In this document: one piece after another, positions 1-6,091 of the stretch
Layout: every line of letters begins with the position of its first letter
Position numbering within the stretch: the first letter of the stretch is position 1
Assembly: GCF_001295265.1 (NCBI RefSeq)
Contig: NZ_LJOD01000012.1
Location: 62,001 to 126,000, forward strand
Source: Chryseobacterium indologenes
Lineage (GTDB): Bacteria > Bacteroidota > Bacteroidia > Flavobacteriales > Weeksellaceae
Reading direction: 5' to 3'
DNA: 64,000 nt
Notes under the pieces: model-generated
What the model saw: the letters and a program-made list of their open reading frames with translations, nothing else
Databases searched by the model: none
Told to the model about the DNA's origin: nothing
Made by a program: the position numbers and the translations under genes

Positions 1-1017
1 ATTTCCAGAATTCTGAGAATGCAGTCGGATAAAACATTATCGACCGATGAAGGGAAAGCAGGCGATATTGTTGCTTTAACAGGTATAAAAGATGCTAAAA
101 CCGGGGATTCCCTGTCTGCATCTGAGAGCCCTGTTCTTCTGGAGTCTATTACGATTCCGGCTCCTGTGATAAGGGTTGCCATAGAGCCTAAAACAAACAG
201 TGATGAAAAATCTTTCGGTTTAGTTCTGGCTAAAATCCAGGAAGAAGATCCTTCCCTGGTTGTGGAAAGAGACGTCCAGACGGGAGAAACTCTGTTAAGC
301 GGCCTTGGTGAACTTCATCTCGAAGTAACGCTGGAAAAAATCCGTCTGAATCACGGAATTGAAGTGAATCAGGGGAAACCCAAAGTTTCCTACCGTGAGA
401 TCTTAACGAAAGGACATACCTTCAGGGAAAAGTTTTCTAAACAGAACGGAGGAAGCGGGCAGTTTGCGGATATTACGTTTGAAATCGGCCCCAGAGAAAA
501 TAATGAAGCCGGCTTAGACTTCACCAGCCTGATTAAAGGTGGTGCTATTCCCGGTGAGTTTATTCCTTCTGTTGAGAAAGGATTCAGAGAAGCTATGGAA
601 AGCGGACCGTTGAAAGGGTATCCACTGGAAAGCATGAGCATCAGGCTTCTGGACGGATCTTTCCATCCGAATGACTCGGCAGCCCTGGATTTTGAAATCG
701 CCGCAAGAGACGGTTTCAGAAATGCAGCACGGGCATGTTCTCCTAAATTTATGGAACCCATCATGCAGGTGGAGATCCAGAGTATTGAGGAATATACGGG
801 AGCTATAACAGCGGATATCAGCCGCAGAAGAGGAATTATCACTTCCATTGATGAACGTTCAGGAAGAAAAATCTTCACAGCGGAAATTCCATTGGCTTCT
901 ACGTTCGGATATATTTCTGATCTGAGAACATTATCCAGCGGAAGGGCTTCCATCAGTATGAAATTATCCCACTATGCTCTGGTGCCGGATTTCATTGCTG
1001 AAACATTAATAACCTAA
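1..1017 (+). CDS. Elongation factor G family protein, C-terminal part (cut by window edge)
   Basis: GTP-dependent translocation factor family. The reading frame is open from base 1, so the first ATG (19) is internal. The visible 338 codons hold the end of domain II, domain III (GLGELHLEV) and domains IV-V with the glycine-rich SGRASISM segment close to the C terminus. The domain IV entry (VSYREIL, then NGGSGQFAD) differs from the usual bacterial wording (RETI, SGGRGQYG). I therefore read it as a divergent EF-G paralogue rather than the housekeeping copy. The GTPase domain lies outside the window, so activity cannot be judged. An inverted repeat follows the stop. Confidence 0.9.
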   Translation: MSRILRMQSDKTLSTDEGKAGDIVALTGIKDAKTGDSLSASESPVLLESITIPAPVIRVAIEPKTNSDEKSFGLVLAKIQEEDPSLVVERDVQTGETLLSGLGELHLEVTLEKIRLNHGIEVNQGKPKVSYREILTKGHTFREKFSKQNGGSGQFADITFEIGPRENNEAGLDFTSLIKGGAIPGEFIPSVEKGFREAMESGPLKGYPLESMSIRLLDGSFHPNDSAALDFEIAARDGFRNAARACSPKFMEPIMQVEIQSIEEYTGAITADISRRRGIITSIDERSGRKIFTAEIPLASTFGYISDLRTLSSGRASISMKLSHYALVPDFIAETLIT

Positions 1018-1020
1018 ACA

Positions 1021-1052
1021 ACAAGGGCTGTAAAGTGATTTTACAGTCCTTG
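1021..1052 (+). terminator. Inverted repeat after the EF-G gene, possible terminator
   Basis: ACAAGG-(G)-CTGTAAA pairs with TTTACAG-(T)-CCTTGT around a short loop a few bases after the stop codon. No uridine run follows directly, so it may be a weak terminator or an mRNA-end hairpin. Confidence 0.5.
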
Positions 1053-1154
1053 TTCCGGTTATATGGATATTTTTTTTCGGGTATAATTATTTTAAATGAA
1101 TATCGGCATTATTCCGCTGATGACACGTTTAATCTTTTAAGGTTGATTTTTTTC

Positions 1155-2693
1155 TTATTTTTCCGGCATCACCTTATAGGTAGGATCGTCCTGAATATTC
1201 ACTTCAATCACGGCTTCTGCATTTCCCAGTATTTTACGGCAATCTTCACTGAGATGACGGAGGTATAATTTCTTATTCTGCTGGCTGTACCGTTTTGACA
1301 GTTTATCCAAGGCGTCAATTGCACTCATATCTACAATACGGCTTTCTTTAAAGTCTATAACTACTTCATCCGGATCTCCGGCAGGATCAAATTTATCAGT
1401 AAATGCAGTTACGGAGCCAAAGAACAGGGGGCCATATATTTCATAGTGTTTAACTCCGTTTTCAGTAATATATTTTTTTGCACGGATTCTCTGGGCATTG
1501 TCCCAAGCAAAAACCAATGCAGAAATAACAACTCCAACCAGCACTGCCAACGCCAGATTATGCAGAACAACAGTGATTAAAGCCACAGTAATTCCTACAA
1601 ATATATCTGATTTCGGCATTTTATTAACAATCCTGATGGAAACCCACTGAAAGGTGCTTATGGAAACCATCATCATCACTCCTACCAAAGCGGCCATCGG
1701 AATTTTCTCGATAACAGGGGCTCCGAATAAGATAATCAGTAAAATCATCAATGAAGCTACGATTCCCGATAGTCTGGCTCTTGATCCTGCATTCAGGTTC
1801 ACTAAGGTCTGTGCTACCATGGCACATCCGCCCATTCCTCCAAAAAATCCGTTGGTGATATTAGCAATTCCCTGCGCAACAGATTCTTTATTGGCATTTC
1901 CTTTTGAATTGGTGATCTCGTCTACCATAGACAGGGTCAGTAAAGATTCAATCAGGCCCACACCGGCCATTATCAGCGCATAGGGAAAAATAATCTGTAA
2001 AGTTTCCCACGTGAAAGGCAGCTTCGGGATATGAAAGTCAGGAAGGGTTCCACTGATATGGGCAATATCGGCTACTGTTTTTGTCTGAATTCCAAACCCT
2101 AAAACAACAGCAAACAATACAATAATGGCGGCCAATGAAGCAGGAATTGCTTTTGTTATTTTCGGAAAGAAATAAACCACGGCGATCGTAAGCGCTGTAA
2201 GCCCTCCCATAATGTATAAAGGCATGCCGTGAAACCAGCTGACTACCCCACTGCTGTCTGTAATCTTAAACTGTTCAACCTGAGCCATAAAAATAATTAC
2301 TGCAAGCCCGTTCAGGAAGCCGTACATAACAGGCTGGGGAATCAGTCTTACAAACTTTCCCAGTTTAAAAATTCCGACCAGCATCTGAAAGATTCCGGCC
2401 AGGGCAACTGCGGCAAAAAGATATTCTACACCATGAGATTTTATCAGGGCAATCAGTACAACAATGGTGGCTCCGGCTCCCCCGGATACCATTCCGGGGC
2501 GGCCTCCCAAAACTGCAGTAACAAGCCCCATCATAAATGCTGCATAAAGACCGGTTAAGGGAGACAGCCCTGCCAATATAGCAAATGAAAGTGATTCAGG
2601 AATCATGGTCATTGCAACCGTAAAGCCTGCCAGCAGTTCATTTTTATAATTAATTTTTTTCGAAAAATCGAATAAGCTTATGGTATTTTTCAT
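1155..2693 (-). CDS. SulP family anion permease with STAS domain
   Basis: Inner-membrane SLC26/SulP-type transporter, probably for sulfate, bicarbonate or another small anion. About ten to twelve hydrophobic segments occupy roughly residues 20-390 of 512. The SulP signature lies near the N terminus (PESLSFAILAGLSPLTGLYA). A cytoplasmic STAS domain follows at about residues 410-500 (VIDFKESRIVDMSAIDAL). An upstream in-frame ATG at 2741 exists. I prefer 2693 because a good Bacteroidota promoter sits between the two starts, leaving a very short or no leader. Substrate cannot be read from sequence. Confidence 0.88.
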   Translation of the reverse strand: MKNTISLFDFSKKINYKNELLAGFTVAMTMIPESLSFAILAGLSPLTGLYAAFMMGLVTAVLGGRPGMVSGGAGATIVVLIALIKSHGVEYLFAAVALAGIFQMLVGIFKLGKFVRLIPQPVMYGFLNGLAVIIFMAQVEQFKITDSSGVVSWFHGMPLYIMGGLTALTIAVVYFFPKITKAIPASLAAIIVLFAVVLGFGIQTKTVADIAHISGTLPDFHIPKLPFTWETLQIIFPYALIMAGVGLIESLLTLSMVDEITNSKGNANKESVAQGIANITNGFFGGMGGCAMVAQTLVNLNAGSRARLSGIVASLMILLIILFGAPVIEKIPMAALVGVMMMVSISTFQWVSIRIVNKMPKSDIFVGITVALITVVLHNLALAVLVGVVISALVFAWDNAQRIRAKKYITENGVKHYEIYGPLFFGSVTAFTDKFDPAGDPDEVVIDFKESRIVDMSAIDALDKLSKRYSQQNKKLYLRHLSEDCRKILGNAEAVIEVNIQDDPTYKVMPEK

Positions 2694-2700
2694 TGAGGGA

Positions 2701-2731
2701 CAAAGGTAGGTACTCAACAGATTGTATACAA
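2701..2731 (-). promoter_or_regulatory. Bacteroidota-type promoter of the SulP gene
   Basis: On the minus strand TTG, 20 bases, then TACCTTTG matches the -33/-7 consensus (TTG and TAnnTTTG). The ATG chosen for the permease begins 7 bases after the -7 box, implying a nearly leaderless mRNA. Confidence 0.65.
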
Positions 2732-2741
2732 TTATTCTCAT

Positions 2742-3279
2742 TCGGTTTTTTATTTTGGATTTAATTCTTTTTGCTTATTCAGATTAATTAAAATGTTAAT
2801 TTTCATTAAAATTTACATTTTGAGAAGTTTTTTATAATTTTTAATTAAATTTGAGGATTAACAAATAGATTATTGAACGGCAACTCAAAAGTTTAAAGTA
2901 AAATCATAATCTATTTTTATATTTAGAATTATTACGAATAGAATTGCATGAAAGATCTTTAAAAGGTTATATTTGATTCATACCGGACTGTGAAAAAGAA
3001 GTTTGAACCAGAGGTCTGCTAAGTAAATTATATGAGAAGAGTTTGCTTTATGTAAAATTTAAAGTGAATGATTTACAGATAAAAATAACCTGAAAACTAA
3101 CGGAAGACCGTTTAACTGATTGTATCTTTAAGTCATCCACCTGAACATTAAAAAGAACAGGAGGAATTATCATTGTACATCAGTCTGAACTTTTCTCAAC
3201 AAACTAACTCTGCCCATCACTGCTGTATCAGGTATAATGATTTATTTTTCCTAATGCGTTAATCATAAAATATTGATAC
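2742..3279. other. AT-rich intergenic region without recognised content
   Basis: Upstream of the first helix-turn-helix gene. I see no convincing ORF, tRNA or strong hairpin. Confidence 0.4.
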
Positions 3280-3711
3280 ATGTTATACAAAGAAATTCAT
3301 ATCGGAAAGTTTATTAAAGAGATGGTTGATGAAAATGAAGTACCGATGGAAAGGATCTGCAATTTCCTCAATAAAGATGAAGAGTTCATAGAAAATGTAT
3401 ATTCCAGCAACTCAATAGATACTGAACTTCTCCTGAGATGGAGCAAGCTGCTTGAGTATGATTTTTTCAGGCTTTACAGTTCACACCTTATTCTGTATGC
3501 GCCTCCTTCAGCGGTTAATAAAAACCATAAGAAGTCTGAAAAAATCCCTTATTTCAGAAAAAACATCTATACCCAGGAGATCAAGGATTTTATTATGAGA
3601 AGAATTTCTTCAGGAGAAATGACCCACAGTGAAGCCATCAAAGAATATTCTATTCCTAAAAGTACGCTTCACCGCTGGTTTCAGAAAAGCAATGACAATA
3701 CTAACGGATAA
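3280..3711 (+). CDS. Small helix-turn-helix protein, transposase-OrfA-like
   Basis: 143 residues. The N-terminal half resembles a helical DNA-binding or repressor-like region. The C-terminal half ends in a clear helix-turn-helix (about residues 110-137, THSEAIKEYSIPKSTLHRWF) typical of IS3-type OrfA or Hin-like domains. There is no catalytic integrase gene and no terminal inverted repeat, so it is not an intact insertion sequence. It is followed after 11 bases by a second small gene with the same kind of C-terminal domain, and the pair is probably one transcription unit. From memory, such pairs recur in Chryseobacterium genomes. The role is unknown and could be regulatory. Confidence 0.75.
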   Translation: MLYKEIHIGKFIKEMVDENEVPMERICNFLNKDEEFIENVYSSNSIDTELLLRWSKLLEYDFFRLYSSHLILYAPPSAVNKNHKKSEKIPYFRKNIYTQEIKDFIMRRISSGEMTHSEAIKEYSIPKSTLHRWFQKSNDNTNG

Positions 3712-3722
3712 ACAGAAATATT

Positions 3723-4070
3723 ATGCGTCCCAATTATAAGAAAATTTACCATGATATGCTTAAGCTGGAACATCCTGAAAAATTAAAGGATCCCAAGATC
3801 AGAGAACTTCTTGACAAGCTTCATACAACAGAAGATGTTCTGAACTTCAATGAAAAGATCTTTGAACAGTCCCGGGAGAGCCAGAAAAGCAATCAAAGGC
3901 TGAAGACCTATGATAAAAAAACAATGTTTAAACTTTTACAGTATCAGCAGAAGCATGGTTTTACTACCAGCTACATGTCCAGAAAATATAAAATAAGCAG
4001 AACCACGATCTCCAACTGGAAAAAGACTTTCGAGGAGGAGCTTAAACAAGTATTAAATGCCGGAGAATAA
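3723..4070 (+). CDS. Small helix-turn-helix protein, second of a pair
   Basis: 115 residues, basic, with a C-terminal helix-turn-helix at about residues 72-103 (YMSRKYKISRTTISNWKKTF). The N-terminal 60 residues are helical and charged. It is co-oriented with the preceding gene and followed by a strong intrinsic terminator that also marks the end of the oppositely transcribed Y-RNA array. No function can be assigned beyond DNA binding. Confidence 0.75.
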   Translation: MRPNYKKIYHDMLKLEHPEKLKDPKIRELLDKLHTTEDVLNFNEKIFEQSRESQKSNQRLKTYDKKTMFKLLQYQQKHGFTTSYMSRKYKISRTTISNWKKTFEEELKQVLNAGE

Positions 4071-4089
4071 TTTCACCGGCATTTTTTTG
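4057..4089 (+). terminator. Intrinsic terminator
   Basis: ATGCCGG pairs with CCGGCAT and is followed by seven T. The stem overlaps the last codons of the helix-turn-helix gene and faces the 3' end of the Y-RNA array. Confidence 0.85.
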
Positions 4090-4099
4090 TTAAAGGTTA

Positions 4100-4219
4100 C
4101 ATCCGTAAAAAGCCAGTTTTCATACCGGAATCGAACCGGATAGCTCTGCCGGAATACCCGGCTCCACTATTCCCCCAAAGGGATGATGCGATGGAACTTT
4201 TTCCTGACGACACTCTATT
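4100..4219 (-). ncRNA. Y-RNA-like unit 7 (last of array), degenerate
   Basis: Carries GTGTCGT (4207-4213). A later TCCATCG stands where the other units have TACTTCG. It also has a stem AAAAAG (4197-4202) with CTTTTT (4107-4112), a T-arm-like hairpin (CCGG stems, loop TTCGATT, 4125-4139) and a 5-bp hairpin (4148-4162). No D-arm is visible. It reads as a diverged member of the array. Confidence 0.6.
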
Positions 4220-4223
4220 TTAA

Positions 4224-4366
4224 AACAAGGCGACAACTGAATGTGTAATGCGTGCTCTAACCAGCTGAGCTACTCTTCCTGTCCATCGTATTTTGTGGAA
4301 GAGGCGGGACTCGAACCCGCGTCCCCGTCGTAATGAGCGAAGTAACACTATTCAACGGCACTTGTT
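4224..4366 (-). ncRNA. Y-RNA-like unit 6 with complete permuted tRNA module
   Basis: Outer stem AACAAG (4361-4366) pairs with CTTGTT (4224-4229). GTGCCGT (4355-4361), a second helix (TGAAT and GTGT pairing with ATTCA and ACAC) and TACTTCG (4338-4344) follow. The module comes in permuted order: T-arm GCGGG/CCCGC with loop TTCGAGT (4304-4320), 3' acceptor strand CTCTTCC (4297-4303), a 17-nt connector, 5' acceptor strand GGAAGAG (4273-4279, 7 of 7 pairs), then a D-arm with TAGCTC and GAGC (4254-4272). The Y stem occupies the place of the anticodon arm. This is the cleanest unit of the array. Confidence 0.85.
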
Positions 4367-4373
4367 ATTGGGA

Positions 4374-4597
4374 CAGATAAGGCAAAAGGCGAAAAAAGTA
4401 TGCTCATTGAAGAGCGCCGCTCTTACCCATTATGGCAGTGAGCCGGTAATTCGACATCTGCGTGAGACTTGCGTTTTCTGACAGAAAACTTTTACCCTGC
4501 CGGATTTCAACCCAGCTTCGCTGATCCGGTCGCCCGGATTACGCTACCTTAGGACCGTTATAGTTACGAAGTAACTTTTTTCTACGACACTTATCTG
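4374..4597 (-). ncRNA. Y-RNA-like unit 5, enlarged, carrying a 23S rRNA helix-69-like sequence
   Basis: Outer stem CAGATAAG (4590-4597) with CTTATCTG (4374-4381). GTGTCGT 4584-4590, second helix AAAAAAGT/ACTTTTTT, TACTTCG 4567-4573. A 27-nt stretch at 4542-4568 then matches the universally conserved 23S rRNA helix 69 region. A T-arm-like hairpin (4499-4516), acceptor strands GGTAA/TTACC enclosing a 7-bp hairpin (4473-4489), and a D-arm with a 17-nt loop (4419-4443) complete a permuted tRNA-like fold. At 224 nt it is the longest unit. Confidence 0.75.
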
Positions 4598-4608
4598 TTT
4601 TATTTTAT

Positions 4609-4742
4609 AAAAAAGAGGCAAAAAGCGAAAAGACAGACGTGCACCTTTTACCTTACTGTTCTTCAGGATTATTGCACTTTTATTAAATTTTGACGTCTAA
4701 ATTTTTATTCGAAGTAAGCCTTTTCTACAGCACTCTTTTTTT
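4609..4742 (-). ncRNA. Y-RNA-like unit 4, without tRNA module
   Basis: Outer stem AAAAAAGAG with CTCTTTTTT (4733-4741 and 4609-4617). GTGCTGT 4727-4733, second helix AGAAAAG/CTTTTC, TACTTCG 4710-4716. The inner part has no T-arm or D-arm. It instead forms nested stems AGACGT/ACGTCT and GTGCA/TGCAC. The RNA-protein stem is conserved while the effector part is replaced by a plain hairpin. Confidence 0.7.
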
Positions 4743-4743
4743 G

Positions 4744-4883
4744 CATCAGAGTAAAATATCTGAATCTTTCTTTGCCACCTGCTCTGCCTTCTGAGCTACA
4801 TTCCGTTTACAACAGGAATGACAGGAATTGAACCTGCGTCTGATGGTTTAAATCGAAGTACAATTCTGAAACAACATCTGATG
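4744..4883 (-). ncRNA. Y-RNA-like unit 3 with permuted tRNA module
   Basis: Outer stem CATCAGA (4877-4883) with TCTGATG (4744-4750). ATGTTGT 4871-4877, TACTTCG 4854-4860. T-arm with loop TTCAATT (4821-4837), 3' acceptor strand CATTCC, nine-base connector, 5' acceptor GGAATG (six perfect pairs), then TA and D-arm GCTC/GAGC (4781-4798). T-arm before acceptor before D-arm is the permuted order. Confidence 0.8.
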
Positions 4884-4933
4884 TTTATTTTTTTCTACAA
4901 TACAGTTTTTTAACAATATCATTATTATTTTTA

Positions 4934-5073
4934 ATCAAGGTAGCAGGGTCAGGATCTTCCGTGCATCTGCTCTACCGTCTGAGCTACCTCTCCTTTTCGA
5001 GGGAGTGGGCAGGAATTGAACCTGCGACCCAATGTTCATATTCCCGAAGTATGATCCCGAAACGACACTTGTT
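4934..5073 (-). ncRNA. Y-RNA-like unit 2 with permuted tRNA module
   Basis: Outer stem CAAG/CTTG, GTGTCGT 5062-5068, second helix GGATC/GATCC, TACTTCG 5045-5051. T-arm GCAGG/CCTGC with loop TTCAATT (5009-5025), 3' acceptor CCACTCC (5002-5008), eight-base connector, 5' acceptor GGAGAGG (4987-4993, 6 of 7 pairs), TA, D-arm GCTC/GAGC (4969-4984). Confidence 0.8.
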
Positions 5074-5094
5074 TTTTTATCAGGGCTACAGAAC

Positions 5095-5209
5095 AAACAG
5101 ACGTTCACAACAGAGTGTTCCCTTTTTTACACCATCTGCTATGCAGAGCAGGATTCGAACCTGCATTACTGTTACCCGACGAAGCAATTCTGTTTTACGG
5201 CACCTGTTT
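5095..5209 (-). ncRNA. Y-RNA-like unit 1 (first of array) with minimal permuted module
   Basis: Outer stem AAACAG (5204-5209) with CTGTTT (5095-5100). GTGCCGT 5197-5203, second helix ACAGA/TCTGT, TGCTTCG 5180-5186. T-arm GCAGG/CCTGC with loop TTCGAAT (5148-5164) is followed by a 5-bp mini-acceptor hairpin (5135-5147) and a D-arm-like hairpin GTGT/ACAC with GG in the loop (5115-5132). Its first bases overlap the 3' end of the upstream 78-residue ORF. Confidence 0.78.
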
Positions 5210-5431
5210 TTTTATTTTCCATTGTGCTTTCCTGTATTTTTTCCAGTTTCGCTGAAATTTACTGTGCTTTGCATTGACCACTTCAAAGCCGTGTGGAAAA
5301 CACCGGGAGCATCCCATTTCATCACCGTATAAAATTCTGGAAACCTGTACACCGGAAATTTTCACCGGGAAATCAATCAATCCATATTCATTGATTCCAA
5401 ACGTTTGTCTTAAAGCTTTAATTTTTTTCAT
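5195..5431 (-). CDS. Small basic CxxC protein leading the Y-RNA array
   Basis: 78 residues, not recognised. A central CSRC motif (residues 41-44) may bind metal. The last 25 residues are rich in Lys, Arg, Gln and Trp, suggesting RNA binding. It is the only sizeable ORF between the array promoter (5511-5550) and the first Y-RNA-like unit, and its last five codons lie inside that unit. A GAGG-like sequence precedes the ATG. It may be a chaperone or processing factor for the array, or a spurious ORF; composition and position favour a real gene. Confidence 0.55.
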   Translation of the reverse strand: MKKIKALRQTFGINEYGLIDFPVKISGVQVSRILYGDEMGCSRCFPHGFEVVNAKHSKFQRNWKKYRKAQWKIKKQVP

Positions 5432-5449
5432 GAGTATTGGGTATTTACC

Positions 5450-5491
5450 TCAATACACAGCTTCTTTAAGACATGGTTTATAATGATTCAT
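5450..5491 (-). CDS. Possible 13-codon leader peptide
   Basis: ATG to TGA between the array promoter and the 78-residue ORF, about 20 bases after the -7 box. It is the first ATG of the predicted transcript. Coding status is unproven. Confidence 0.25.
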   Translation of the reverse strand: MNHYKPCLKEAVY

Positions 5492-5510
5492 GGTTATTAG
5501 TTTTGTATGC

Positions 5511-5550
5511 TGCAAATTTATATTGCTGCTGCGCATTCTTTTTACGCAGT
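5511..5550 (-). promoter_or_regulatory. Regulon promoter A (Y-RNA array)
   Basis: Minus strand: 21-bp operator (half-sites CTGCGTA and ATGCGCA, 5530-5550), 13 bases, then TTTGCA (5511-5516) preceded by TAAA, giving TAAATTTG as the -7 box. The spacing is identical to sites at 7669-7708, 26128-26167 and 46714-46753. Confidence 0.85.
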
Positions 5551-5559
5551 TTAGTTTTT

Positions 5560-6003
5560 TTAAATACTTATATATAGTTTTTGCCCTTTTGTGATGATCT
5601 CTGACACAAATTTTTTAAAAACGGGATAATAGAAGTTTTCAAAGTCTTCATACAAATATTCTTTCCGGTCGCAGTTTTTAATAGATTCCAAGGTCTGTAG
5701 AAAATCATCTGCATTAAGCTCAGTACATTGAGCACTGATATCCTGCCAGCCGATACATTCATTATTTTGTCTCACAAATTCAGGCAGCTTGTTGTATTCT
5801 TCCGGGGTGATCCCTTCATAAAACCAATAATTTAAATATCCTCTGAAAGTTCCCCCTCCGAAGAGTGCAGCTTCCCATCTGCCTTCTGATTCCGTCAGAA
5901 GCATATATTCTTCACCGCAATCAGGAACTCCACAGCATGGACACAGACAAAGACGTGTTAAATCTTCCTTTATAAAAGGGGTTCTGTTTTCGTTTTCGGA
6001 CAT
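5560..6003 (-). CDS. Hypothetical protein with Cys-rich N terminus, downstream of Ro60
   Basis: 147 residues, not recognised. Residues 18-30 contain CLCPCCGVPDC, a likely zinc-binding knuckle. The rest is acidic and aromatic with no transmembrane segment. It starts 88 bases after the Ro60 stop on the same strand, ahead of promoter A, so it probably shares the Ro60 transcript. A role in Ro60 or Y-RNA function is an inference from position only. Confidence 0.7.
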   Translation of the reverse strand: MSENENRTPFIKEDLTRLCLCPCCGVPDCGEEYMLLTESEGRWEAALFGGGTFRGYLNYWFYEGITPEEYNKLPEFVRQNNECIGWQDISAQCTELNADDFLQTLESIKNCDRKEYLYEDFENFYYPVFKKFVSEIITKGQKLYISI

Positions 6004-6091
6004 AGCAATCAGTATTTTGTCAAGGAATCGGGTGATGAACCAATCTGGTTATTGTAAGAATAATCATTATATTTTTAAAAAGCAGTGCCTT

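Noticed and set aside
3280..4070. Complete insertion sequence
   Set aside because: Two helix-turn-helix genes but no integrase-type catalytic gene, terminal repeats or target duplication.
4100..5209. Reading the 4-5 kb elements as decayed ordinary tRNA genes
   Set aside because: T-arm and D-arm fragments occur in reversed order with complementary acceptor strands between them, and the constant GTGYYGT and TACTTCG blocks would not be expected from decay.
4293..5332. ORFs on the plus strand in the Y-RNA array (for example 4293-4481 and 4961-5332)
   Set aside because: They read through T-arms and D-arms and give the RDSNPRPRR-type peptides typical of antisense tRNA sequence.
5530..5550. Sigma-54 (-24/-12) promoter
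   Set aside because: TTGC is present but the -24 GG is not, and the invariant TTTGCA 13 bases downstream fits a Bacteroidota -7 box better. Kept only as a weak alternative.
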